Source: Streptomyces griseiscabiei (GTDB lineage Bacteria; Actinomycetota; Actinomycetes; Streptomycetales; Streptomycetaceae). Taken from it: 64,000 nt of DNA. Both the position numbers and the translations under genes were made by a program. Numbering within the stretch: the first letter of the stretch is position 1; each line of letters starts with the position of its first letter. Where the stretch lies: positions 2,480,001 to 2,544,000 of the forward strand of contig NZ_JAGJBZ010000002.1 in assembly GCF_020010925.1 (NCBI RefSeq). The letters run 5' to 3'. Positions 34,939-42,937 of the stretch are shown one piece after another. Below the pieces are notes generated by a model, which ran no database searches, had not been told where the DNA came from, and was given only the letters and a program-made list of their open reading frames with translations.

Positions 34939-37013
34939 GCGGAGTTCTCCTCCTCCGTAGTGAACTGCTCGAACTGGTCACAGAAGTCGAGCCACTCGAT
35001 GTCGTGCCATACGGTGCGCCATCGGGCCAACTGCTCCCGGCCATCGGGTTTCCCCGGTACTCGTTCTCCCCAGCTGTGCCGGTACGCCTCACAGAACTCC
35101 GCGGGCAGCAGATGCCAGTAGCGGTCCAACGTGTCCCGGAAACGCTCGGGTGCGCAGTCGTCGGCACAGGGCCACAACACGATCGGGGCGTATGCCAGCA
35201 GTACCTCCATCACCTGCTCGAAGCGGGGCGGCCTGTGTTCGAGGGCGACGGCACGGCGATAGGTGTCGTTGCGGAGGCGTTTCCTGAGTTCGTGCGCTTC
35301 TCCGGTGTCGGGCTCGCCGAGCCAGTCGACCGGCGCGGTTCCGGTCGAGTACGTCCTCATCGCCGCCAGTTTCGTTCTGGCCCGCTCGTTGATCCACCAG
35401 AGGTGGTCGGGTGGGCACAGCCTCTCGCTCCAACGCAGTACGACGTCGTACGCGACGCCCATCAGTTCCCCGAAGTCGGTCTCCTCCGGGCGCCAGCGCA
35501 GGAGGAGCGCGGCGGAGGCGGCGATCTCCACACGCTGCAGCCGTGCTCCGATGCTTCGCGCCCGCGCCGAGGCCCATCTCAGTACGGTGGCGAGCCGCTG
35601 CTCGACACCGACCTGGTCGGACGCGCAGGTGAACTCGCGGTGCGCATGGATCTCTCCACCGTCGAGCAGCCACGCGTCCAGGGTCTCGGGCCATTCACCG
35701 GCGACGGCGGCGTGCAAACTGACGACCAGACGCAACCTGGTCCTGCTGCCACGCTCGCGCAGCGACTCGAACGCGTCGCTCAGTTCGACCTCGCATCCCA
35801 CCGCGTGCGCCCAGGAGGCGAGTTCTCCGTGGTCCTCGGGCAGGGCGTCGTCGACGGCCAGCGCGGCGACGAAGGTGGCCAGAGCGGCTGTGCGCGCCTC
35901 GTGGAGACGTGGTGCCCGCAGGCGCAGAAACTCCACGGCGTCCCGCAGCAGCTCACGTCCCGACGTCTCCGGTGGACGAGCGGCGGCTCGCCCTGCCGCC
36001 GACGACAGTGCGCGGCGCAGCCGCTGCGAGGTCGGTCGGCGGCCGGGCCAGGACGTGGTGAGCAGTCCGACCGTCCGCAGCCCGTCGAGTATGCCGCCGA
36101 CGACGCGCAGCGCCCACGTCAGTTCGGCGGCACTGCCCGAGCAGTGCTCCGGCAGCGCGTGGCGCAGCCGCTCCAGGGCCTGGGCATCGGCCAAGGGCGC
36201 CGTGAGCAGTGCGGAGCATCCCAACGGTGCGAGCGCCAGCTCCAGTTCCTCCGAGGCGATGGGCCCGAGCAGCGGAGCGGTGTGCACGGGGTGGCGGCCG
36301 TTGCGCGCCAGCCAGGGCGGGTCACCGAACTGTGCCCCGTCGTACTCGACCAGCCGCGCGTCCTGCCCCGGCACCGTCGCACGCACGGCACCGAGTACGG
36401 CGGCGGGGTACAGATACTCACCACCCCCGCGGATGCCCCGTCGCAGTACTTCCGTGACACCGCGGGAGAAGGAGAGACGGTGGGCGGTCTGCGCGGCGCC
36501 GACTGCCATCAGCAGCGAGAGCCGGGTCGCACCTTGCCGGACTCCGGCGTCCAGGGCCTGCAGGTCGGGGGTGGCACCACCCGCGTGGCATGTGTCGACG
36601 AGAGCGATCACCCCGGGCAGTCCAGGCGTCTCCAGCGCCTGCGTCAGTAGCGCACCGACGTTCACCGCCGTGGCGATCTCGTCGGGCTGTGAGTCGCCCG
36701 CCATGAGGTAGAGCGTGGGGTTCTGCCCGGGGGTGATGCCGTGGCCGAGGAACGCGACGACCAATACGGCCTGCTCCCGGGCCGCGTGCTTCGCCGCGGT
36801 CCGGACGGCCGCCTCAATATGGGCCTGGTTGACGGACATGCCGTAGAGCAGCGATGTCTCAGCGGCGGGGCTCTGTGAGCATGCTCCCCTCCAGTGGTCG
36901 GTGAACAGATCGCGCAGCGACAGGGCCACGCCTTCCAGGTTGTCCAGCAGCCCCAGTTTCGGACACTGCGGGGCGACGACGAGGGCGTGCCGCAGGGGAG
37001 TAGGAGCGGTCAT
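34935..37013 (-). CDS. Caspase-like protease with VMAP-C-like C-terminal region
   Basis: A 692-residue protein. The N-terminal caspase (peptidase C14) domain has His91 in VVAFLGHGITPG and Cys142 in VIALVDTCHAGGA, the classical catalytic pair. The middle is helical. The region from about 440 to the end reads like the C-terminal domain of vWA-MoxR-associated proteins: LRLVVSLHAAVAGEWPETLD, RVEIAASAALLLRWRPEETD, VLRWSERLCPPDHLWWINER, then APIVLWPCADDCAPERFRDT. ATG 37013 overlaps the hydrolase stop (ATGA). It should be a cytoplasmic cysteine protease released or activated by the MoxR/vWA partners; its target is unknown. No secretion signal. Confidence 0.85.
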   Translation of the reverse strand: MTAPTPLRHALVVAPQCPKLGLLDNLEGVALSLRDLFTDHWRGACSQSPAAETSLLYGMSVNQAHIEAAVRTAAKHAAREQAVLVVAFLGHGITPGQNPTLYLMAGDSQPDEIATAVNVGALLTQALETPGLPGVIALVDTCHAGGATPDLQALDAGVRQGATRLSLLMAVGAAQTAHRLSFSRGVTEVLRRGIRGGGEYLYPAAVLGAVRATVPGQDARLVEYDGAQFGDPPWLARNGRHPVHTAPLLGPIASEELELALAPLGCSALLTAPLADAQALERLRHALPEHCSGSAAELTWALRVVGGILDGLRTVGLLTTSWPGRRPTSQRLRRALSSAAGRAAARPPETSGRELLRDAVEFLRLRAPRLHEARTAALATFVAALAVDDALPEDHGELASWAHAVGCEVELSDAFESLRERGSRTRLRLVVSLHAAVAGEWPETLDAWLLDGGEIHAHREFTCASDQVGVEQRLATVLRWASARARSIGARLQRVEIAASAALLLRWRPEETDFGELMGVAYDVVLRWSERLCPPDHLWWINERARTKLAAMRTYSTGTAPVDWLGEPDTGEAHELRKRLRNDTYRRAVALEHRPPRFEQVMEVLLAYAPIVLWPCADDCAPERFRDTLDRYWHLLPAEFCEAYRHSWGERVPGKPDGREQLARWRTVWHDIEWLDFCDQFEQFTTEEENSA

Positions 37014-37966
37014 GTGCGAGTGGCCGTCTCGATGGCCTCGACGATACGGCCGGCCACGGCGGACTGGGCGAGGTACTTGACGGCCGGGTGCACCGACAAT
37101 CCGTCCGAGTCCACACGTCCGCTGCACGGTTTCACAGCACGGTCGTTGGGTCGTACGACCTTCTCCAGCGGCGGGCCCGCCGTGACGAGATCGTCCCGGT
37201 CCCAGTGGTCCAGCCATCTCTCGACGCAGTGGGGGGTCTGCAGGGGCTGCGGTCGCATTCGGCCACCCACCGCCGAACGGAGTCCCATCGGAGAGCCGAG
37301 CGTGACGAAAAGCGCGACGGGCCCCCTGTGGGCATGCAGCGTCTCCATGGCCACGACTGTGCCCAGTGAGTGGGCCACGACGACCGTGGGGCCGGTGGGG
37401 TCCAGGGTCTGCTCGACACGATGCCGTATGCGGGCGTCGAGCGTCAGCCCTTCCCTGTCGGCCTCCGCCCGGCGCAGATAGCGGGTCACCTGACGAAGGT
37501 GGCCGACCATGAGCCCGGCGCTCGCCCAGCCGCCGACGGTTCGCATCCCTGGCAGGTTCAGCAGTGTGTTGGCGGCGCTCAGTACCTGACGAGCCGCTGC
37601 TCCCGGCCCCTGCGCCCCGCCCTCCTGCGCGAGTTGGGCTCGGGCGTGGCGCAGGACACGCTCCTCTTCCACGCTGACGGGCCCGGCGAGCCGCTTATCC
37701 AGGGCTTCGCGCAGCAGGATCCCCACGAGGACGGTTGCCTCGTCGTCTCCGTCGAGTGCCGCCCCCTGCGTCTGCGGCACTCCGAACAGGTCGCCGTAGT
37801 AGGCGAATCGCGCGTCTGCCGCCCAGCCCTGCAGCAGATCCAGAACGCGATGCGAGTGACCGGCCGTACGAGCCCCTTGAGCCAAGGCCCGCAGCCAGAC
37901 GTCAAGTTCGGCGACGGGATCCCGCGGTCCCCCGATGCCATGCACGAACACCAGACGCGGCCTCAT
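37010..37966 (-). CDS. Alpha/beta hydrolase (lipase/PGAP1-like), first gene of the conflict-type operon
   Basis: A 318-residue hydrolase. The start VFVHGIGGPRDPVAELDVWL holds the oxyanion-hole motif, and the nucleophile Ser is in TVVVAHSLGTVVAMETLHAH. The acid and His are likely in the region WDRDDLVT and DGLSVHPAVKYL. The pattern is that of PGAP1/lipase-like esterases seen as effectors or accessory proteins in conflict systems. ATG 37966 (MRPRLVFVHG) is chosen over a frame start at 38038; GGGGGTG lies a few bases upstream. It leads the four-gene overlapping operon, so its promoter must lie in 37967-38158, next to the third pirin fragment. Confidence 0.82.
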   Translation of the reverse strand: MRPRLVFVHGIGGPRDPVAELDVWLRALAQGARTAGHSHRVLDLLQGWAADARFAYYGDLFGVPQTQGAALDGDDEATVLVGILLREALDKRLAGPVSVEEERVLRHARAQLAQEGGAQGPGAAARQVLSAANTLLNLPGMRTVGGWASAGLMVGHLRQVTRYLRRAEADREGLTLDARIRHRVEQTLDPTGPTVVVAHSLGTVVAMETLHAHRGPVALFVTLGSPMGLRSAVGGRMRPQPLQTPHCVERWLDHWDRDDLVTAGPPLEKVVRPNDRAVKPCSGRVDSDGLSVHPAVKYLAQSAVAGRIVEAIETATRT

Positions 37967-38055
37967 ACGCACCCCCGCGAACCACCGCCCAGGCGATAAC
38001 TGACAAACCATCCTACGCGCAACTTGCCCAGAGATCACAGCACTTGTGCAGGGAA

Positions 38056-38125
38056 GGCGAAGGGGTGCGACGGTGCTCCGCTGCCGGCTCCGGAGCTGCC
38101 GCCGGTGCCGTTGAAGCCGCGCGGC
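38056..38125 (+). repeat. Pirin 3'-end repeat, copy 3 (short fragment)
   Basis: Reads GKAKGCDGAPLPAPELPPVP then LKPRGRMRR in the same frame and strand as pirin, matching the last 27 codons of copy 2 (GEVKGYDGAPLPAPEPPPVP) better than those of the intact gene. It stops matching just before the normal stop codon. It lies 33 bases from the end of the LacI remnant. It marks the right edge of the accessory region. Confidence 0.75.
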
Positions 38126-38158
38126 AGGATGCGCCGACCCGTTGTGCCGAGGCCCGGG

Positions 38159-39148
38159 TCAGGGGTGTGCGGCGGCCCCCGCGGCCTTCCGTATGCCCGT
38201 GGTGGATCGGCGTACGACCAGTTCCGGCTTCAGGACCACGTGCCGGTGCTTCGGGGAGGTGTTCTCCGTCGTGTCCGCGATGAGCAGGTGTCCGGCCCGG
38301 TGGCCCATCAGGGTGGCGGGGCGTCTGACGGTGGTGAGGGGGACGGTGGCGGATGCCGCGAACTCGATGTCGTCGTAGCCGATCAGCGCGATGTCGTCGG
38401 GTACGCGCAGTCCCGCCTCGTGCAGTGTGCGCAGGACTCCGAGGGCGAGCAGGTCGTTGGCGCAGAAGACGGCCGTGGGGCGGGGACGAAGGCCGAGGAC
38501 GCGGTGGCCGGCGTCCTCGCCCGCGGGGATCGTCAGGTCGTAGCAGGGCAGTTCGCGCAGTGCCGTCGGCGGGAGACCGGTCGTGGTGACGGCTTCGCGC
38601 GCACCCGTGAGCCGGTCCCGGGTCTGCTGGAGGCGGGCCGGTCCGCTGACGTGGACGATCGAGCGGTGGCCCAGTTCGAGGAGGTGGCGTACGGCCGAGT
38701 GGCCGTTGGCGACGTCGTCGACCCCGACGGAGGAGGCGGCGGGCTGCGGCGCGTTCTGGTCGGCCATGACGAACGGGACGGCGCCGCGACGGAACGCGGC
38801 CACGGTCCTGCCGATGTCCTCACCGGAGGTCAGCACGGCGCCGCGGATCTGGTGCGACGACATCAGCGCCATGTGCCGTGAGAGGTCCGCCGGATCACGT
38901 GGGCCGGTGCAGACTGTGACGCTGAGGCCGGTCTCGCGAGCGGCCTGCTCCACCCCGCTGACCAGTGCAGTGTAGAAGGGGTTGGCCAGGTCGGCGACCA
39001 TGACGGCCAGCACACGGGCGGACCCGGCGCGCGGATTCGCTCCCCCGGCACGCACGTATCCCAGGGAGTCGATCACCGACAGGACCCGTGTGCGGGTGGT
39101 GTCGGCCACGATCTCCGGACGGTTGAGCACGTTGGAGACCGTGCCGAG
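38159..39148 (-). pseudogene. LacI-family regulator, 3' part of an interrupted gene
   Basis: 329 codons of a LacI repressor lacking its first helix. The remnant starts LGTVSNVLNRPEIVADTTRT, inside the helix-turn-helix, and then runs intact through the hinge (SLGYVRAGG) and the sensor domain (DDIALIGYDDIEFAASATVP) to the stop. Immediately upstream is a TAA stop and foreign DNA. The missing 21 residues are encoded at 41359-41421 on the same strand; joined, they give a normal LacI protein of about 350 residues. A GTG inside could start a shortened protein, but it would lack DNA binding. Confidence 0.92.
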
Positions 39149-39158
39149 GGCCCGTTAA

Positions 39159-39177
39159 CCGAACTAACTCGTGAGTT
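39159..39177 (+). repeat. Left end of the insertion: CCGAACTA and adjacent palindrome
   Basis: CCGAACTA (39159-39166) is the inward-facing end sequence. AACTC-GT-GAGTT (39166-39177) is an adjacent perfect inverted repeat that could be a recombinase binding site. Confidence 0.5.
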
Positions 39178-39244
39178 CTTGCAGGTCAGATGGCTTCTCC
39201 GCTAGCTTCTCGGGATACTTCAAGGCGATGTCCCCGAGCGGGAC

Positions 39245-40440
39245 TTGGCAGCATTCGTCCTGCCCGAGTTAGGCAGACTGCAGGAGACCGGTGATCAGTG
39301 GGCGCCGTACCAGTTGCTCGACCAGGATGGCGTTGTTGTCGACCCCGTCCGGGTCTTCTTCGCCGAGCTGCAGGCAGAGGAGAAACCTGCCTCCACGGTC
39401 CGCTCATACGGCATGGACCTGCTGCGCTGGTGGCGGTTTCTGTGGGCTTTCAACATCGAGTGGAACCGGGCAACGCGTACTGATGCACGGGACTTCATCC
39501 GGTGGATGCAGATCGCGAACAAGCCCCAGCGCCTGCACTGGCGACACCGGAAGGCAGGCCACTCCGAGGAGACGGTGCCGAAGCCGCGGACGACGCGCAA
39601 GAAGATCCCCGGTACGCCGAACGCCATCACGGGCAAGGTCTCACCCGGCCCGCAGTACGCCGCGAGGACGCGCGCGCACTGCGAAACCGTGCTCCGCACG
39701 TTCTACGACTTCCACCAGGACGAGGGCACCGGGCCAATCATCAACCCGTTTCCGCCCGACCGCTCGCGTCGCAGCAGCCGCGCGAACGCCCCCCACACGC
39801 CTGACCGGCCCTTTGCCCAAGAGCGGACAGGCCGCTACCGGCCAACCATCCCGAAACGTGCGCCCCGGCGTATTCCGGACGAGATGTTCAACGCGCTGTT
39901 CGCCGCCCTCCGGCACAATCGAGATCGCGCTCTACTGGCTTTCTGGGCTTCCAACGGGGCCCGCGCAGAAGAACTGCTCACCAGCCGGCAGCGCGATGCG
40001 CTACCCGGTCAGCAGTTGGTCGGCGTGATCCGAAAGGGAACCCGCGCCTACCAGCAGCTTCCTTGCTCAACCGACGCCTTCGTCTGAGGAATACCGGACC
40101 CCGACGAACGAGGAGTGGGACGCCTTCCTCGCCCACTTCGAGAAACGGAAGGTGTCCATCGGTACCTGCGCACGCGCCTTCGGGACCCCATGCATTCATG
40201 AACACGCTTGTGTCAGATGCTCACTCCTCCGACCTGACCCGGCCCAACGGGCACGGCTTGCCGAGATCCGCGACAACTTGATCGCCCGAGTCACCGAAGC
40301 CGAGACGGAAGGCTGGCTCGGCGAGGTCGAAGGTCTCCAGATCAGCCTGGCTGGCGCCGAGGAGAAACTCAGCCAGCTCGACGTACAGATCTCCCGGCAG
40401 CAGGAGTCCGTTGACCTGGGAATTCCCACCTTCGGATCGT
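39245..40440 (+). pseudogene. Tyrosine recombinase (site-specific integrase), internal deletion
   Basis: The front part (39245 to about 40085) reads a SAM-like DNA-binding domain (VRSYGMDLLRWWRFLWAFNI) and the start of the catalytic domain (RALLAFWASNGARAEELLTS, with the first catalytic Arg). It reaches STDAFV and a stop. In another frame from about 40090 the C-terminus resumes: EEYRTPTNEEWDAFLAHFEK, then TCARAFGTPCIHEHACVRCS, a Cys/His zinc-like motif typical of a large Streptomyces integrase family. The part with the other catalytic residues (His, Arg, Tyr) is missing. The start is TTG 39245 with no clear ribosome site. It cannot be active. Confidence 0.82.
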
Positions 40441-40602
40441 TGCTCACACCACTACCGTGGCCACACCGCCGGAGCCTTCGTGACCTGGACGGTCGTCACC
40501 TCCGGCGATGCTCAGTGGACGTCGGCACAGAACGCGGCGGCGCGGACGATCTTCATCCACGCGGATGATCTACACCACCCCGACCCAGGCCACGGGCACG
40601 CT

Positions 40603-41232
40603 CTACAGGCGGCGGGCCAGAAAGTGGGTGTCGAGGAAGCCACGCTCGGACGCTGGGTCGTGGAGCAACCGAGCCACCGTGACAAGGCCGGCACCGGCCA
40701 GCAACTCGGCAAACTGCTCCGCCGGCCAGCTGTAGGCAGGCGCCACCTTGTGGTCGAAGCGGACCGCCTCCGGTCCCTCGGTCCCGAAGAAGGACACCAG
40801 GAGCAGACCCCCTGGTGCCAGGACACGCACCTGCTCAGCGAGCAGTGCGGGCAATTCTCCAGGTGGGGTATGGATCGTCGAGTAGTGGGCCAGCACCCCG
40901 CCGAGCGCGCCGTCCTCGACCGGCAGGGACTCCATTCGCGCTTCGTCGAACCGCAGCGACGGCTGGGCCCGCCGAGCGTGGTCGACCATGGCCGGGGAGA
41001 GGTCAAGCCCGAAGGCGTCCAGCCCCAAGTCGTGCAGCATGGCTGTCAGATGACCGGGTCCGCACCCGACGTCGGCTACCCGCAGGTTCCCCGTGCCACG
41101 CACGAGCTCGGCGAAGGTGCCGATCATGTTCCGCGCGAACGGCAGCGTCTCCAACCGACTAGTGAACATCGACGCATAGAGCTCGACGACCCCGTCGTAG
41201 GCCGCCCTGGTCTCATCCTGGTGTTTTAACAC
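40603..41232 (-). CDS. Class I SAM-dependent methyltransferase
   Basis: A 209-residue methyltransferase. The SAM-binding motif I is VADVGCGPGHLTAMLHDLG, followed by LDAFGLDLSPAMVDHARRA, and the later motif is LAPGGLLLVSFFGTEG. The N-terminal lid (YDGVVELYASMFTSRLETLP) suggests a small-molecule substrate. It is the only intact gene inside the 2.2-kb insertion and may be cargo, but many similar genes occur in Streptomyces chromosomes. The end at 40603 is about 160 bases from the integrase remnant. The initiator ATG lies next to a tandem repeat on its upstream side. Confidence 0.9.
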   Translation of the reverse strand: MLKHQDETRAAYDGVVELYASMFTSRLETLPFARNMIGTFAELVRGTGNLRVADVGCGPGHLTAMLHDLGLDAFGLDLSPAMVDHARRAQPSLRFDEARMESLPVEDGALGGVLAHYSTIHTPPGELPALLAEQVRVLAPGGLLLVSFFGTEGPEAVRFDHKVAPAYSWPAEQFAELLAGAGLVTVARLLHDPASERGFLDTHFLARRL

Positions 41233-41250
41233 GAGCAGGAAACTAACACC

Positions 41251-41290
41251 CGCGCCGTTCGCAGCCGTTCGCAGCCGTTCGCAGCCGTTC
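41251..41290. repeat. 10-base tandem repeat
   Basis: Three exact copies of GCAGCCGTTC (41261-41290) preceded by one imperfect copy (CGCGCCGTTC). It lies about 20 bases upstream of the methyltransferase start and within the insertion. The unit length would change promoter spacing by one helical turn per copy. Confidence 0.8.
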
Positions 41291-41346
41291 TCCGGCCCTT
41301 CCTCTCGGGACTGATCGTCCCGTCACCGGATCACGGGACGCCTCGG

Positions 41347-41354
41347 TAGTTCGG
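41347..41354 (-). repeat. Right end of the insertion: CCGAACTA
   Basis: TAGTTCGG on the plus strand is the inverted copy of the CCGAACTA at the left end, 4 bases inside the junction with the LacI 5' part. Confidence 0.5.
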
Positions 41355-41358
41355 AGAA

Positions 41359-41421
41359 GGACACGCCGGCCTCCCGTGCCACGTCTTTGACGCCGACTCG
41401 GTGGCGTGACTGTCGGCTCAT
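41359..41421 (-). pseudogene. LacI-family regulator, 5' part of the interrupted gene
   Basis: Twenty-one codons from ATG 41421 read MSRQSRHRVGVKDVAREAGV plus S, the start and first helix of a LacI DNA-binding domain. The frame then runs into unrelated sequence (FSELPRRPVIR and a stop). The continuation, LGTVSNVLNRP, is at 39148 and below. The ATG lies 24 bases after the MFS stop, so the gene was the last of the glycoside-hydrolase operon and probably its own repressor. Confidence 0.9.
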
Positions 41422-41445
41422 GTCTGTGGCTCTGGCGGATGGGTT

Positions 41446-42837
41446 CTAGCGGACGGACTTGATACGGGTGGCGATGACCAGGCCACCGAGGAAGGTGAGG
41501 GCGGCGGCCATGAAGTACAGGAGGGTGTAGTTCTTGTCGCCTCCGCCCGTGCCTCCGCCCCCGCCCGCGCCTCCGCCTGCCTCGCCGCCGATCAGGAGCA
41601 CCAGCGGGGCCGCCAGCGGGGCGACTCCCTGGGCGAGCGTGGTGGAGAAGCCGTAGATGCCCGCGTAGCGGCCGGCGCTGGTCTCCCGCTCGGGGAGGAC
41701 GTCGAGCATGACGGCCTGGTCGACGGTGGCGAACAGGCCCAGCCCCAGGTTGCCGAGGACCGCTCCGGCGATGATCACGGGCACGGTGGGGGCCAGGGCC
41801 ATGGTGATCGCGCCGGTGGCGAACACACAGGCGCCGATCAGGACGAAGACACGGCGACGGCGCAGCCTGTCCGACAGGAAGCCGCCGCCGATCGCGCCGA
41901 GCATGGTGGCGCCGATCCCGGCCCCGCCCAGGACGGCGACGGTGCCCGAGACCTCTTTGACGCTGACGCCCGTCCGGGCGGCCAGGAAGAACGCGGTGAA
42001 CGTCGAGGTCAGGGTGAGCCCGAACATGAACAGGAACTTTCCGAGACAGTTCCAGGCGAAGTCGGGGCTTCGGCGCGGGTCGAACACATAGGAGGCGGTC
42101 AGGGTGCGGAGGGTGAGCCGCCCCTCCGGCAGCGGCAGGTCGCGGCTGTCCGGCTCGTGCACGAAGCGCACGAAGAAGAACATGGACACGGCACCCACCG
42201 CCCCGGGCACCAGGAACATCAGCAGGCTGCTGCCCGACAGCGCGCCGGCGAGGAGGGCACCGCTGACCGGGGCGAGCTGCTGGACCACCCCGGTGAGCGC
42301 GGCGACCTTTCCGCGCTGGGCCTCGGGCAGCCGGTCGGCCTGGGACGCCGTCAGCAGCGCGAGAACGGTGCCCCAGCCGACCTGCGCCAGCATCCAGCCG
42401 AGCGCGAGCACGAGGACGCCGTCGGCGAGGGCCATCACCAGCAGTGCGACGAGCCCGACGACCGTCCCGGCGATCAGCAGCGGGCGACGGCGGCCGAGCC
42501 GGCTGCGGGTGCGGTCGCTGACCATGCCGAACACCGGGGCCGTCAGAATGGCGGTGATCCCGCCCGCGCCCGTGATGTAGCCGAGGTACTCCTCGTGGCC
42601 GGGGGCGAGTTGATCGACCCGGATCGCCAGGGAGATCGCCATCGGGGTGACGACGGCCATGAACACACCGAAGACGGCGAGCACCATCAGCCAGACGTAG
42701 GAGTTCTCCACCGCCTTCGAGTCCTCCACCGCCTTCCGCGCGTCGCCGGAACACGTGGTCGTGGTGTCGGAGGGGTCGACGGAGCCCGTGAGGAGCGGTT
42801 CGCCGTTCGGCGGTTGCGGGGGAGTGGACAGTGCCAT
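41446..42837 (-). CDS. MFS transporter, sugar-type (12 membrane segments)
   Basis: A 463-residue major facilitator transporter. Membrane segments begin at about residue 50 (VWLMVLAVFGVFMAVVTPMA). The MFS loop motif is present (GMVSDRTRSRLGRRRPLL), and a second one lies in the middle (GGFLSDRLRRRRVFVLIGA). A glycine-rich loop (GGEAGGGAGGGGGTGGGDKN) precedes the last segment, an odd low-complexity insert on the outside. ATG 42837 has GAGGTC about 5 bases upstream. Position between GH43 and the interrupted LacI gene suggests it imports oligosaccharides released by the hydrolases, or exports a product. Confidence 0.88.
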   Translation of the reverse strand: MALSTPPQPPNGEPLLTGSVDPSDTTTTCSGDARKAVEDSKAVENSYVWLMVLAVFGVFMAVVTPMAISLAIRVDQLAPGHEEYLGYITGAGGITAILTAPVFGMVSDRTRSRLGRRRPLLIAGTVVGLVALLVMALADGVLVLALGWMLAQVGWGTVLALLTASQADRLPEAQRGKVAALTGVVQQLAPVSGALLAGALSGSSLLMFLVPGAVGAVSMFFFVRFVHEPDSRDLPLPEGRLTLRTLTASYVFDPRRSPDFAWNCLGKFLFMFGLTLTSTFTAFFLAARTGVSVKEVSGTVAVLGGAGIGATMLGAIGGGFLSDRLRRRRVFVLIGACVFATGAITMALAPTVPVIIAGAVLGNLGLGLFATVDQAVMLDVLPERETSAGRYAGIYGFSTTLAQGVAPLAAPLVLLIGGEAGGGAGGGGGTGGGDKNYTLLYFMAAALTFLGGLVIATRIKSVR

Positions 42838-42937
42838 GGAGACCTCGTGTTCGGGGGTCCGCACGCGGGCGCGCGAACGGAAGGGGAGGAGGGGAGGGAA
42901 GGAGGGGGAGGCCGAGCGGAGGGTGGGGGCGGGGAGA

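Larger units (their letters stand above)
39149..41358. mobile_element. 2.2-kb insertion with decayed tyrosine recombinase, interrupting a LacI gene
   Basis: The segment between the two halves of the LacI gene, 2210 bases. Removing it joins GTGTCC to CTCGGC and restores the frame exactly. The halves share only a GG at the crossover (39149-39150 and 41359-41360). Both ends carry CCGAACTA pointing inward: at 39159-39166 on the plus strand and at 41354-41347 on the minus strand. Cargo is a broken site-specific recombinase on the plus strand and a methyltransferase on the minus strand. Confidence 0.8.

Noticed and set aside
37967..38158. FxsA-type precursor peptide gene next to the FxsC-like fusion
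   Set aside because: No short frame ending in the FxSxx pattern with a ribosome site was found here or after 31095.
41251..41290. Possible CRISPR array
   Set aside because: The units are 10 bases with no spacers, so this is a simple tandem repeat; no cas genes are present.
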